Of a DNA stretch of 64,000 bases, positions 12,623-24,684 are shown piece by piece (within the stretch, counting starts at the first letter, position 1; each line of letters starts with the position of its first letter). Both the position numbers and the translations under genes were made by a program. This DNA comes from Rachycentron canadum (lineage: Eukaryota > Chordata > Actinopteri > Carangiformes > Rachycentridae): contig CM076650.1 in assembly GCA_038496675.1 (NCBI GenBank), positions 24,057,601-24,121,600 of the forward strand, read 5' to 3'. The notes beneath the pieces were generated by a model, which worked only from the letters and a program-made list of their open reading frames with translations, had not been told where the DNA came from and searched no databases.

Positions 12623-15600
12623 CTATGATAAGATGTTGGACATGAACTCGTAGAATCGTTTGGAGTACTGCTCTGGGTTCACTGTTGAGATCTCGGCCCC
12701 TGCCTGAGAACCAATAAAAAAGGGAAAACGTGAGATATATGGGACAACACACGCTTTGGATTTCAATCATTTTTTCTGTTACATACACTTCACACACACT
12801 TGTTATTCTTAGATGCTCAACTTGGAGGCTTTCTGTGTTTGTTAAAGCTAACTGAAGAGCCTGCTGGTGGGCTCAGGGCACGGACACAGGTGGAAATTAT
12901 AATTGACTTTATGACATGAATCGAAAAAGATGAAAAGATAGTGATGAAAAAGCATTTTACAATATGTTGAGTTTTAATTTACCAGAAAAAAAGAAAATAT
13001 ATAAATTTATTGCTTCATTACATTTTCAGAATGTTTCATATGAATTATTCAGTTATTTATTTATCCATAATTGCATTTTTTGTTATACAAGCTCCATTTC
13101 TTTTTGTTGTGTAGCCATATATGGATGAATCATGAAGTGGTCTTTACACTCACCCCATGTTTCACAGTTTTGGCAGCATGTGCAGCTTTTTTCTTAGCAT
13201 CATAGTGCGTGAGGATGTCGATGATAGCCATGAAGTATACCTCCTTCTTCACAGCACCTAGCACAAACACAACACATCACAAGGTTGTACTTTCACCAAA
13301 TATAAAAGCTGACATGCTATTGCTTCTGTGCTTCTGAGCTCAGTGTGACATATTTCTGCAACTATTACGCAGCTTTGACTGTTGTCAATAAAGAGGATTA
13401 AATTTTAATGTAATGGAAAATAGATGCCTGGATTCACACAGACTCTCCTCCATAACCTGGACTTATTGTCATCTGCTTGTTTTCATGAAGCTACAGCCAT
13501 GTTCATTATGTCAGAAGGACGTGGAAGACAATGCTCACTATCGTGGCTCTTGATTGCGTAAACGTCTACAGAGGGGTCAAATTCCCCGGGGCCGAAGAAT
13601 CCTCCACAGTTCAGAGGGTTTCCAGGGCTGTCTGGAGGCGTGCCGAAGGAGCCGGTGAGCACGCCACCACTCATCCCATCGTTCTCATATTCCTCCTCTT
13701 CTCCCACACCCTCCACGTCCATCTCCTCCTGCTCTGCCCGCTCCACATCATGGATGCCCACCAGGAGACTGTAGTCCATGATCTTCAGGGTGGCCAGGAA
13801 CTGACAAACACACAAACACAGAAAACAATGAGTCCAGTGCTATGTGAGCATATGCGTTTCTTATAGTTACACATCATACATGTCAATCTTTCATGGTTAG
13901 TATGCCAAAGAATATGTGTTCAAATTAACATTTTAAATAATCAAATTTCATGTCAACTCTATAAACAAACAAAAATTTGATAACATCAGTTTTTAAACTG
14001 GGCTCCTAAATCAGCTCTATAAATGATTTTAATCTCAATGTCATTTCCATAGTTACTAGCCATCTGTAGGGGCTGCTGTTGTACAGTCTTCCAACACCGT
14101 TCCTATGATGGTATGTGATGGTTTGGAGATGATCAAGTGAAATTGGAGGAAAGTGTCTGCGATATTTCAGTTTTTCCTCTTTGAATGAATTTGAAAGAAA
14201 TTCTAAAATTTTGTTTTTTTTGTTGCTATTTTAGGGTATTGAATGTAGAGTGATCATTGTATTTTAGCATTAAGCTGCATTATAGCAAAATATGGGAAAA
14301 CTCTATTTCTTACCTCTACGTCCCGTTTTAATTTCTCCAAAAAGTACTTCTTGTTGTCATCTCCTATCTGTAGCTTCTGGCCTTCATTCAGGAAGTCGTT
14401 GTCTTTGAAAGTGGGGAGTTCTTTAGCCTGAAGAGAGAGACGGTGTCATGGCATCAAACAAACTTTGTTTTGCTGTTTTATGTCCAACAAAAAGTTCTCA
14501 ATATTTGTTTGTGTGGATTAGAGACAGCTTTAGGATTTCAGAAGGATTAATGGATACTGACGATACCAACCGCTATCACAGTTCAAAGCTGCTAACAAAT
14601 ACATAGAGATAAAGGTCAAACTCAATGGTCTTTCATTGTTTCTTGGTCAGACTGAGTAGGAGTCACATTGCATAACTGACAGTGGATAACTGTCTAAAAC
14701 CAGAAGTTTACACTGACAGCAAGAGTGAAGCACAAAGGTTACTACTAAAATACACCTGCTTGTTTATAACTTCTTAATTTAGCTGTCATTTGACAGGTTT
14801 GCCTCCAGGGTGAGAGCTTTTATTTTTGTTCCATCACGTCAGCAGCCGTTCCTGCACAGAAATAAAACATACCTTCTCCTTGTCGCTGGCTTCCCTTGAG
14901 ACTGTAGAACCCTAAAATAAAGGGAAAATGAGAATAAAAATAGAATTAATTGAAAGCAGCAGACACATCAGTGGAATTGTAAGCATGTTACCTTCTTATC
15001 TTCAGCATTTTTTAACTGTCAGTGTTGTTTAACTGTCTGCTGAGTTTGTTTTCTCCAGAGAATACTTGGCAGGATGAAAGGCCTGTCCTCTGAAGCATTT
15101 TTTTGTAGGGGGAGTAAGGAAGTGTGCAGCTGCTGGCTGCTGGAAACTGCACCATAATATCCGCTGTATTTATAATCTCCAGTAAATTTTGGCCAGGGGA
15201 TTATAAACGTTGCCCTGTTTAAAGTCACATATTTACCCTTTTCTTCTTTCTAATAGACAAAAACTACAATTATTTACAACTGACTGAATCATCAATCATC
15301 AGAAATGTAAATCATCATTCACTCCCTGTTTATCTTAAGCCACTACCCACATATTGAAAGAATACCAGGATACCCCAATGTATGAGTCTTCCTCAGTGTC
15401 AAACAATCACACAAATGGACAAGTGAAAACCACAATTTGAAGCTTCAATCACATGTGAGAACTGAACAGAAGTTAAAGGTTTTAAATGTTAAATTTAGAA
15501 GAAAAGTATTTTTGCTTCACATAAATCATTGTTGATCAAAACTGTTGCCATCTATTGATTAAAAATAATATTTTAATACGAAATTGCATTTTCTTTTTAA

Positions 15601-18600
15601 TTTTCATTTTGTTCTCCTTATTTTGTCATTCACTTTCATTGCTGACATTAACTTAGTAACTAAAAAAAAATCAAATATGCCTGCACATTATTACTTTGAC
15701 ACAGTTTATCACTGGGTGGGAAGTCTGTAGTCTGTAGAATCCTCTTCTGATGATTGTTTGATCAATCCTGAGGACAATCAACATGCAGTTTGTGTTTTTA
15801 AACATTTAGCCACAAAATGTTTTTAACTCACTATCTCATGACTCCTGCCCCTTTAAGACTCCTTATTCCAATAGTCACATGTAAAAGTAACCTATGTATA
15901 TCCTACCTTCAGGTCATATTTGCGGTGTACAGTGAGGCGATGGCTGAATACATTTCGGGTCACAACCATGTAGGTCTCTACCCCATCCACCGTTAGCCTG
16001 TACATGCCCAGGAACTGGGGGAGCAGTGTGTTGCCATGACACTCCACTATAAACTGGAGAAAATCAGGGGAGAGCAACAGTGTGTGTGAGGAATCAAATA
16101 CACAGTAATGAAATCTGATTTAAACTGAATGTTATGGAGCTCTACAGTCATATCATTTATGCAGTGATGAAATTGTTCTCCTGATCTCTGTCGATATGAA
16201 CAGAGAGGAAAGCATATGAACGTAGTCTCAACAGGTAACAACATTCCAGTTACTGAAGTACGGTGTGAAAAACATAATGGTGTTTGATTCTGCTCTCACA
16301 GTCCATTTTGGGGGTGCAAGGTCTCTACCTGGTGATATTTCTTTAGGATGTTGTGCATCTCAGCAATGTCCTCACTGGACACAGTTTTGATTACAAAGCG
16401 GTGGTCGTAGCTGGACAGGAAGCGGTTGCCAAAGCGACCCTGGGAGTCGCTGTTGAGCGGGGCACTCCTTGTCAGGGAGTTCTGCCGAGGCAAAGACACC
16501 CAGACACATTCTTACTCCAAAGTGGAAATATCAAATTCCCCAAAAGTTCATTTCTAAAAGTTTGTTGCATCTCTTAGCTCCACATGTCTCACCTGGTAGT
16601 CCTGGTCATCGATGCAGAATCTCTCCCTCAGGTTTCTGAACACCATGGGACAGTACTCTTTGAACTTAAAGCGACTAGGCAGGTTTTCTCTGGGGGGAGA
16701 GACAGGGAGAGTCACACGTTTAGCACCACACACCGGAGCACAGAGACTCATTAGTGAGACTGAGGAAGAAATATTTCTGCTTTTGTTTGGATCATGCACA
16801 AACAATAACACAATGTAGATCTGACATTTACAGCCACAGATCGGCTCATTTTCCAAATACATTTGCAATAACTTTGGGTGGTGTCTATTCACTGAATGAA
16901 AATATTATACAATTATATTTTAACAGTGACCAGTAACATAATCTTCAACATCAGGCTCACTCGTGTTTCTGAATCTCTGAGACAGAGATGATGGAGATGA
17001 CAGTCAAAACAGCCAAAGTTATAAGAATAAAAAAACCCTGAATTGCTTAAAGTGTTTAATGATGATAATTGATGCCTGTGGTCACATAGTTTAATTAGAC
17101 AAGTCCATATAAGAACTGTAAAATTGGTCTGGAAATTATGACTTTTTTAATTTTGTACCAAAGCCAAACTGCAATATAATTAGATGAGTCAGTAACTGTC
17201 AAAATCAGTGCATAGACAAAAAGTTGTAACTAAATGGGAAGTGATGGACAAGCAAAGCAAACCTATGCTATTCTCAACCTGACAGGTTTAAAAAAAAAAA
17301 AAACATCATCCTGTTTCAGTCCTTAAATTGCTACTTTGGAATGAGGATGGCTTGAATTGCAAAGTATCTCAATCAAGTGTTCAATGGAGCTTTGACAACA
17401 ATCTGTGTGTGGCTACAATCTGACTCCACAATATTTTCATCACTTCTGCAGATTTTTCTCCTGTCCTACCACATCCTAAAGGTTTCTACTGGATTCAGAT
17501 CTGGAGACCGGTGAGGTCACTGAAGGTCACTGAACTTACTGTCCATGAAATCAGTTTGAGATTACTTATTCTTTGTGACATTGTGCATTATTGTGTTGTA
17601 GTGGGCATTAGGAGATGGTCAGCTAACAATCATCCAAACCATGACTGATTGGTATATTAAGGCCCCAAAGTGCCAAGGAAACATTGAACAATTCTGATCC
17701 TACCATCTGCTGCCTCAGCAGAAATCCAGATCAATCAGACCTGGCTAAGTTTTTCCAGTCTATATCTGTCCAGTTTTGGTAAACAAGCCTGTGCCCGCTG
17801 CAGCCTTAGATTTCGGATCGTGCCTGAGACGAGCAGAACCTGACATGGTTTATTCTTTTGTATCCCATCCAACTCTACAGCTATAAAGACTGGTGATCTG
17901 AGTTACTGTAGCCTTTCTGTCAGCTCCAGCCAGTCTGGCCATTCTTCTCTCATACATTTTATCATCAAGGCATTTCTGTCCACAGAACTGCTACTCCCTG
18001 TTTGTTTTTTATTTATCTATTTATTCAGTGAGTATAATCACAAATATAACAGGAACATTGTCATTATTTTAAGAAAAAAAAATTATTTTGGGAGTGACAG
18101 CAGGTATTTTGAACTCTAGTGGTAAGCTGACCTTTTGTTTACACTTGGATTGCAGACTGAGACTTTAACAGCTTGTGCTGACAGTGTATAAGCTGTGATG
18201 TACCTACTTGTTAAATAGGTGGTTGTCCACTTTGATCTTACTGTAGGCTTTAAAGTCATCTGGCATCAGCATTACTGGTACAGGCACATTACTTAACTCG
18301 TTAATCTGAAGAAAAGAGGTGAGAAAGAGAGATCAGACCACAGTCTGAAGAACACAGAAAACATGCTGATATATGACAGATGGTACAATCATTTAGGAAT
18401 GATAAGAAATCAAAACAACACTTTTTCATATACTGAGTATACTACTACTAATACTAATATGCAGTATACTACTAATATACTGAGATCAAACTGAGAAATA
18501 TGTGTGAAGCATTTCAAACAGAATAGACCTCAGTTTGTAAAAACAATATGTATTGTCAGTTTTACATGAACTGCACACACTCTGCCAAATCTCTGCAAGT

Positions 18601-21006
18601 GTTTACCAGCACCAATCATTAACTTTGGGACCAGAGAGCAGGCTGACAGTTTTCCTTGCCACTGCAGCTAAGCCCCCAGACACTGATCTTATCTGCTGAA
18701 ACACATCTAGAGCAAAAGCTCAAACTGAGGCACTTCAAAAAAAGTTCCTTGTACATAATCTAGTTGAGACATACAGGGGAAAGTGGGGGGAAAGATTGAA
18801 GAGATACCACTGCCACCTGTTGAGTCAACCAGCCTTTGAGGAAACAACAAAATAACAAACAACAGACAGATAATGTGTTAATGTTACTGCCATGGACACT
18901 TGCAGTTATACCAGTGCAATAGCTGATGAGAACGATATTTAATTTCATTCAATTTTTTAGTTAGCACAAATGATGTAGAGTCACCTAACTTTAATGATCA
19001 TTTGATTCCCAGATTCATAACTAATTCAAAAATTACAACAAAAACTGACCAATGGCCAAAGACAAGAAAATAAATCACTCCACACAGTTGTTTATTGTTG
19101 GCAATATGAATTATTTGATCTTAAAATTTGTGCAATTAAGTGAAATTAAGAGTATTAATAAAGTACAACTTTATAGAGATATGGAATATGTAGGCAGTGT
19201 TTTTAACTTTACGTTTCTATGTGAACACAATGTCCTTTAAAAACATCAGAGTCCATGTGTGGTTGTTAAAGTGTTTAATTTAATAATGTTACATGGCCTC
19301 AATGAAGTGCTGTAAAGTACAAACACTCCATTAACTTGAAGCTCTGATGGATCTGAATGGGCAATTATTTGCTGACATGACATTCAAAAAAATATTAAGC
19401 AGGTTTATGGAGGATTAACAGCAAGCAGGTGGTGTAGTACATGGTCTATACACCAAGTGACACTGTGTGGAAGTGAAATCCTCCAACATAACAGCTAGGG
19501 CACTATTAAAAATGCAGTTTTCTGACTGGAAGAAGAGTGCTTTGATGAGAAGTCTGTTTGATGTCTTGAATCGGCTTCCCGCCCACACCTCAAATCACCA
19601 GGCCTGTGTGCTGCACCCACACACCCACTGCCAAAGTTCACCCACTGAATGCTGGAGATGCTGCATTGATAACCATATCATTAGCTACTTCGGTAATTCC
19701 TTGATTGTTTGCATTTTATTCACCATGCAATTTCATTTAACAGACTAACAGGGTTTGATAGACACACACACAAATACCCTCAGTCACAGTGTAAAATCTG
19801 CTGCGGTCACTGTCAACAGTTTTGGAAATTAATTATCATTGAGTTATTACCAGTTGCTTTCATGTTTGACTGGTGTGTTTGTGAGTGGGGTAATTTTCCA
19901 ACAGCAAATCAAGACCAGTAGAAGAGGGAACAGTTTACCACCTAAATACTGTTAACTAATGTGTCCCTCACAGAGCTGATCATACAGTAATGTACTTTAA
20001 GGAATATGCCACAATGTAAATACCAAAACATACTTCTCTGTCACACCTGAGAGGCTGCTTTTCACACATCAAACAACCTGTGGTGTCTGCCAGCTGAAGC
20101 TGTACTGCACATTAGGCAAAACAGCTAACCTGCTCCATCCATCAGTGTGTCCAATCTGCCCTTCACTCTGCTTTTCATAGCGATAGACAGACTCAGCCAA
20201 AAGTGAATGTGATATATTTTCTGCTCTATTTATAGGGGACTGGTGTGATGGAAGGAACTGCAGCGACTGGGTGCAGGCAGCTAGCACGGCAGCCGCAGAC
20301 GATAGCCCAGAGCAGGTTTATTCAAACAATAGTCTGCGGCTGTGGAGCCGAAAATCTGTGTAACCTGCTGCTCCGGCTGCCTGTCACACCCCTCCCACTC
20401 CATGCCTGCACTACAGCAGCCGCAGATCATTTACTTGGCTCCCGAACACTTCGCCATCTATGATTTATGACTAGTGACTGCACAACCTGCCACGAACGTG
20501 TGCATTTTCTGGTAATCATGCCAAAGCTGTAGAGTCCTTAACGGATGCACTTTGAATACCTGCAAAACGCACGCTTCAGGCACAGCAAACCGCGGCTAGC
20601 GACCACGGCAGCAGCAGTTAACTGTAAACTGTGTGGATGCTGCTAGCTCAGCACCAAGTCAACCAGCGTGTTTCTGTGCAAGCACACTACTAACTACTTG
20701 TGCAATATCCACGAAATGGACAAATTGCATGGCGACTAAAACATCTAAGCTGCCTTGACAGTTGAGGGCAGTTGGCTAACAAGCTAGCAGGCTAGCTAAA
20801 TCAAAACAGCAGCATAAACAAACCGCACACCGGTGACAACAAGACATTTAAGATGTGTTTACCGTATGGTTGACACCCCACATTAAAACGCTGAGAATGG
20901 GCTCGCTTGCACGGAATAATTTCACTTTCTGTCCTATAAAATGCTTCTTTTTCGTCTTGGTTTTGCTAGCGCTGACAGGCGCTGCGCTGGTGCAGTTGGA
21001 TGACAT
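12623..21006 (-). CDS. pip4k2b: Phosphatidylinositol 5-phosphate 4-kinase type-2 beta
   Basis: The enzyme phosphorylates PI5P on the 4-position to make PI(4,5)P2; the beta form acts in cytosol and nucleus. Exons in reading order: 20863-21006, 18208-18305, 16593-16689, 16329-16481, 15907-16053, 14873-14911, 14314-14427, 13539-13800, 13154-13257, 12623-12703; 1239 nt, 412 aa (human 416). The start is the MSSNCTS Met, although the frame is open further upstream. Visible key parts: nucleotide-binding Lys145 (FVIKTVSSED), TRNVF at 196-200 (tied to GTP use in this family), Asp273 (MDYSLLVGIHD), metal-binding Asp365 (IIDILTHYD), and the activation loop KKAAHAAKTVKHGAGAEIS, whose Ala fits PI5P specificity. 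The acidic insert after residue 280 is shorter and diverged. The N-terminus and synteny favour beta over alpha or gamma. Confidence 0.97.
17430..18000. repeat. Degenerate interspersed repeat in pip4k2b intron 2
   Basis: This stretch reads like a worn copy of a widely dispersed fish repeat, with recognisable phrases such as GGATTCAGATCTGGAGAC and AAGGCATTTCTGTCCACAGA. I match it only from memory of similar sequence and cannot name the family. No open frame survives. Confidence 0.4.
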
Positions 21007-21650
21007 GTCTCGGGCTGGGAATTCGGGGTACGCAAGACGGCGCCTACTGTCGTTCAGAGCCTCTACAGACAACAAAAAACCCGGAAAGTTAAGAGCGTTA
21101 AAAATCTAAGTGCATCGTGCTCGTCGTCCAACTCGCAGCGAGTCTCTGGATAGGATAACTGTCTCGTTGGGAGTCAGCGGTAGAGCATTTTGCGCCGTCA
21201 CCACCCTTCCTCCTCCCGAGCAGGCCGCGGTGGGGTCCAGAGAGCAGCTAGCCGGCCATCAGGCTACAGCGCAGTCTCTCTCTGAAAAAAAACAACCCGA
21301 AGCGGTGAACATTTGCCGGCCAGCTCCTCTACTTTTCCCGTAATGTCTGCAACCCAAGGCGGAAGTGATGCCGTTTCACTTGCAGGTGAGTAATTCCATC
21401 ATGATGCGCCTGAGATTGTTGTCAGTCACCACCAACACCGTTCGGTGTGTCCTCAAGATGGCGTCTGTGCTGCACTTCACAGTCAACAGCGCCGCCAACG
21501 GGCCCCCGGGAGAACTACAGGGTTTCCCCCACACTGTACCATGGACCCGCATCCGGATTACACACGGGTCAAGCAGCGTAGATGATGGTATAATTAAACT
21601 TTGGCAGCTCCAAGGCACAAAATAACAGTTTAGACCACGGGATTAGAACC
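21007..21650. promoter_or_regulatory. pip4k2b 5' UTR and CpG-richer promoter
   Basis: Directly upstream of the pip4k2b ATG on the minus strand, this block and the start of intron 1 (from about 20300) have more G+C and CpG than the DNA around them. It has an ETS-like GCGGAAGTGA around 21359-21368. It is the expected promoter; no TATA box is evident. Confidence 0.5.
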
Positions 21651-24600
21651 TGCTCTCACTCTTTAACTGTTGCCTATCTCCCACTATCAAGTCATTTAAA
21701 ATAAATTCTACTTTTCTCATTAACAGTTACAAGTTTATTTGCATCAGTCACGTTAGCACACACAATAGAAAAAACAATACTCTGCAGTGAAATTATCAAA
21801 TTTCAAAAGTTGTTATTTTGAGGAATGGGATACATAAAAAATATAATTAAAAAAAAAACAACTATGACTTAATGTGTTGCAAATATCCTGTCAGTGTAAA
21901 GTGCTCCAAATGTCTGAGAAGACTTTAAATAGTATCTTTGAGCACTGCTTGTCTGTTACCCTCAATAACACGAGATGGTTTTGATGGACCAGCTAATTTA
22001 CTCTGTGACAACTATCATCTCATCATTCAGCCAATGACAGTGGTTTACCTATAATTCAATTCATGTAAAATTGCAAAATTTCTGATACAAATGAAATTAA
22101 ACTTTTATTTCCAGTCTTTTGGAGACTGCTCTCTATTTGATTTTTTCATATCATATTTATTTTCTGAATATTAATTACAAACATAAGGTTAATACAATGT
22201 TATAACACCGGAAGTATGAAAAACAGTGAAATCTGTCTGTACAAAACACTGGCTTGGTTTAAAATAAATAAATAAATATAGGACATGACCTCAGTGTGAG
22301 TGCTTTAAAGGTAAATATGCACTACTAAGCATGTGCTTATGGTATCACAGACATCAACATTTCACCCTATCTGATCTTTAAATAGACAGATTCAGATGAC
22401 ATTTTCCCTATAAAAGACAGCTACTAGCAAACTTTCTCATTTGATTCTAAAGTGTAACTAGATTCTTGAAAGAGGAAAATTTTTAAATAATTTAAGTGTA
22501 AAGTCTGATTTGTCTTGTATAACAGAATACACTACTGTTTATACAAAAGGATTAGAAAAGAAATGAAAATACCATCTTTAAAGGGGTCATCCACAGATTT
22601 TATATGCAGTATACAGCCTAACAAACAGATGCTTTTGAGTTGGATAATGGGAAATCTAGGATTGAACATTTTTGTTTTTTGTTTTTGTGTTAAAAAGGGC
22701 TAAAAGAAAGAATATTTCAGTCTTTGCTGTTTCTTAAAAAAATCTGCTATTTGGGAGTCACCCAGCTTTATGGAAGTGCCCCTTTGGAAACATCCATAAA
22801 TATACAACTACACTACAACACACAAGCAGTTTAATAGTTTAATTGATTAGGGTGAATATTTCTTTCCCTTGAATAAAAAGATTTTGTCTCATATTTCTTA
22901 ATCTAAGTTTTGTGACGACACAATTTCAAGAGGCTGTTCCAAACGTAGACCTTCTACACTGTATTCTACCTCCTCAGCGATCTCATGACTGAGTCTGTCT
23001 GTTATATGATGATGTTCATCATATATGTTGGCATATATGGTCACAGATAAAGATGTTCATGTGGTCATTTTTTTGTGACTTTCACAGGGGTGAATGTTTT
23101 TGTGACCTAATAGCCAACCCCAAAGAATTGCTGACTCTTCAGTTTTATTTATATTGTTCCTCTTTTTTGTGACAGTTCAGTTTTTCCTCTTATTATTATT
23201 ATTTTATTGAACCATAGAAACATGATACTGTAGTCACCATATTTATTTTTTGCTGTCCTATCTGGACAAATGTAGATATGGAGAAATACTAATTTGATAG
23301 ATGATCAAAATAAAAATAAATCAACCATATGTTTCTCTAGCTTGTTATGAGAATACTTAAAATTAAACTGAATATAGCTTCAGCATTTAAACTCCCTGTT
23401 CTTTATAGTGAAAGTACCTTAAACTGCCATGAATTTAATCAGACATATAAAACTTTTTCCTGTCTGTTCAAAACGTTTCTTTCCATCCGAATCACTTTTT
23501 CCTATTTGTAGATCTGTCATTGGGTTTATTGTTTCATTTATTATTTCTAATCAGTTAGATTTGGGTAATGCATTCACTTTTTAGAAAATTACAAACATAC
23601 TTTAATTATTGACCGAACAAGACTCACAGATTTCCCTCAGCTCGGGCCCCGGGACATGAGGCCTGCAGGGCCTCCCTCTCTAATGCAGATACAATCATTT
23701 TCAACCAGACTCAGACTAACAGAGGGCGCGACAGAGCCGCGAGAGTCACTGACAGACATGAATCAAACAAAGGTGAAAGGACTTGAAAAAGAAACGTGAG
23801 CTTGGCTCCCGTGCAGGATGGACGGACGAGCAGAAAGCGAGCAGGGCCTGCAGAGACCCTGAGGACCCTGTGTGCCCTGTGAACGAGGCGACAAAATAAT
23901 ATCACGTGATCCAAAATGGGCAGTCCTCTGACGGAGCTGAAAAAAGCCATTTTCTGGCGCTGCTGCAAATTCTGTTCAAGTCCAAATAATTTACCTGGAT
24001 CCTCGTTGGGAGGAGAGGGGAACTTTTATGTCTAATCAGGTAGGACCGATGCGTCGGTGACCGCTCTTTATCCGGCTCATCGCGCCGCTGTTTGCTGAGG
24101 CGCACACAAAGTGAACGGTGTCACATTTTGAGTCTCTCTTGTTCGCCTCCTGATACAGCCCTGTCAGTGAATTTAAGATGGCTGCTTTGTGTACTAGTGT
24201 GATTTTCTGTGGCTGTGCACCCCCTCAGTGCTGGTGTTTCCACTGGATGTGTGTGGTGGAGGTGCTCGGTCGGACGGCGGAGCTCCGGAGAAATGGAAAC
24301 GCTCTTTGTTGCTCCGCTGGTCGAGGAGCAGAGCTGATGCACAAGATGAGGCCACACAGGGGCGATTCAATAGCCGACTGTTGTGTACCAGCACACAGAC
24401 TGCGTTTAGCTGCACGGCTCCTGTTTCCAACACATTATCTAACGCTATAACGTGTCATTAGAGTTGTGTTTGTTGGCCATCAGCTCTCTTTGTTGTGGTT
24501 TCACAACCTGCTGTCCCAAGGACGAGCTGCTGCAGACATTGTCTGAAGGCAGCTCTGTGGCAGCCACTCATTGACCCTATAGGACAGAACTACTAAGTCC

Positions 24601-24684
24601 CAACAAGCATTACACATTTACCTGGGCTCCTGTGCTCCACCATCCTCTCATGTTGTTATTTGCTTCCTCTGCAGATCTGTCCAG
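21651..24684. other. Intergenic region and pcgf2 promoter with a non-coding first exon
   Basis: 21650-23600 is AT-rich with nothing I can identify. 23640-24450 is GC-richer and is the likely pcgf2 promoter. It has an E-box ATCACGTGAT near 23901-23910, next to a YY1-like AAAATGG. A donor CAG|GTAGGA at 24040/24041 would end a 5' UTR exon. The matching acceptor is at 24674, 10 bases before the ATG. The short open frames in 24121-24461 are GC-driven and lack domains. Confidence 0.5.
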
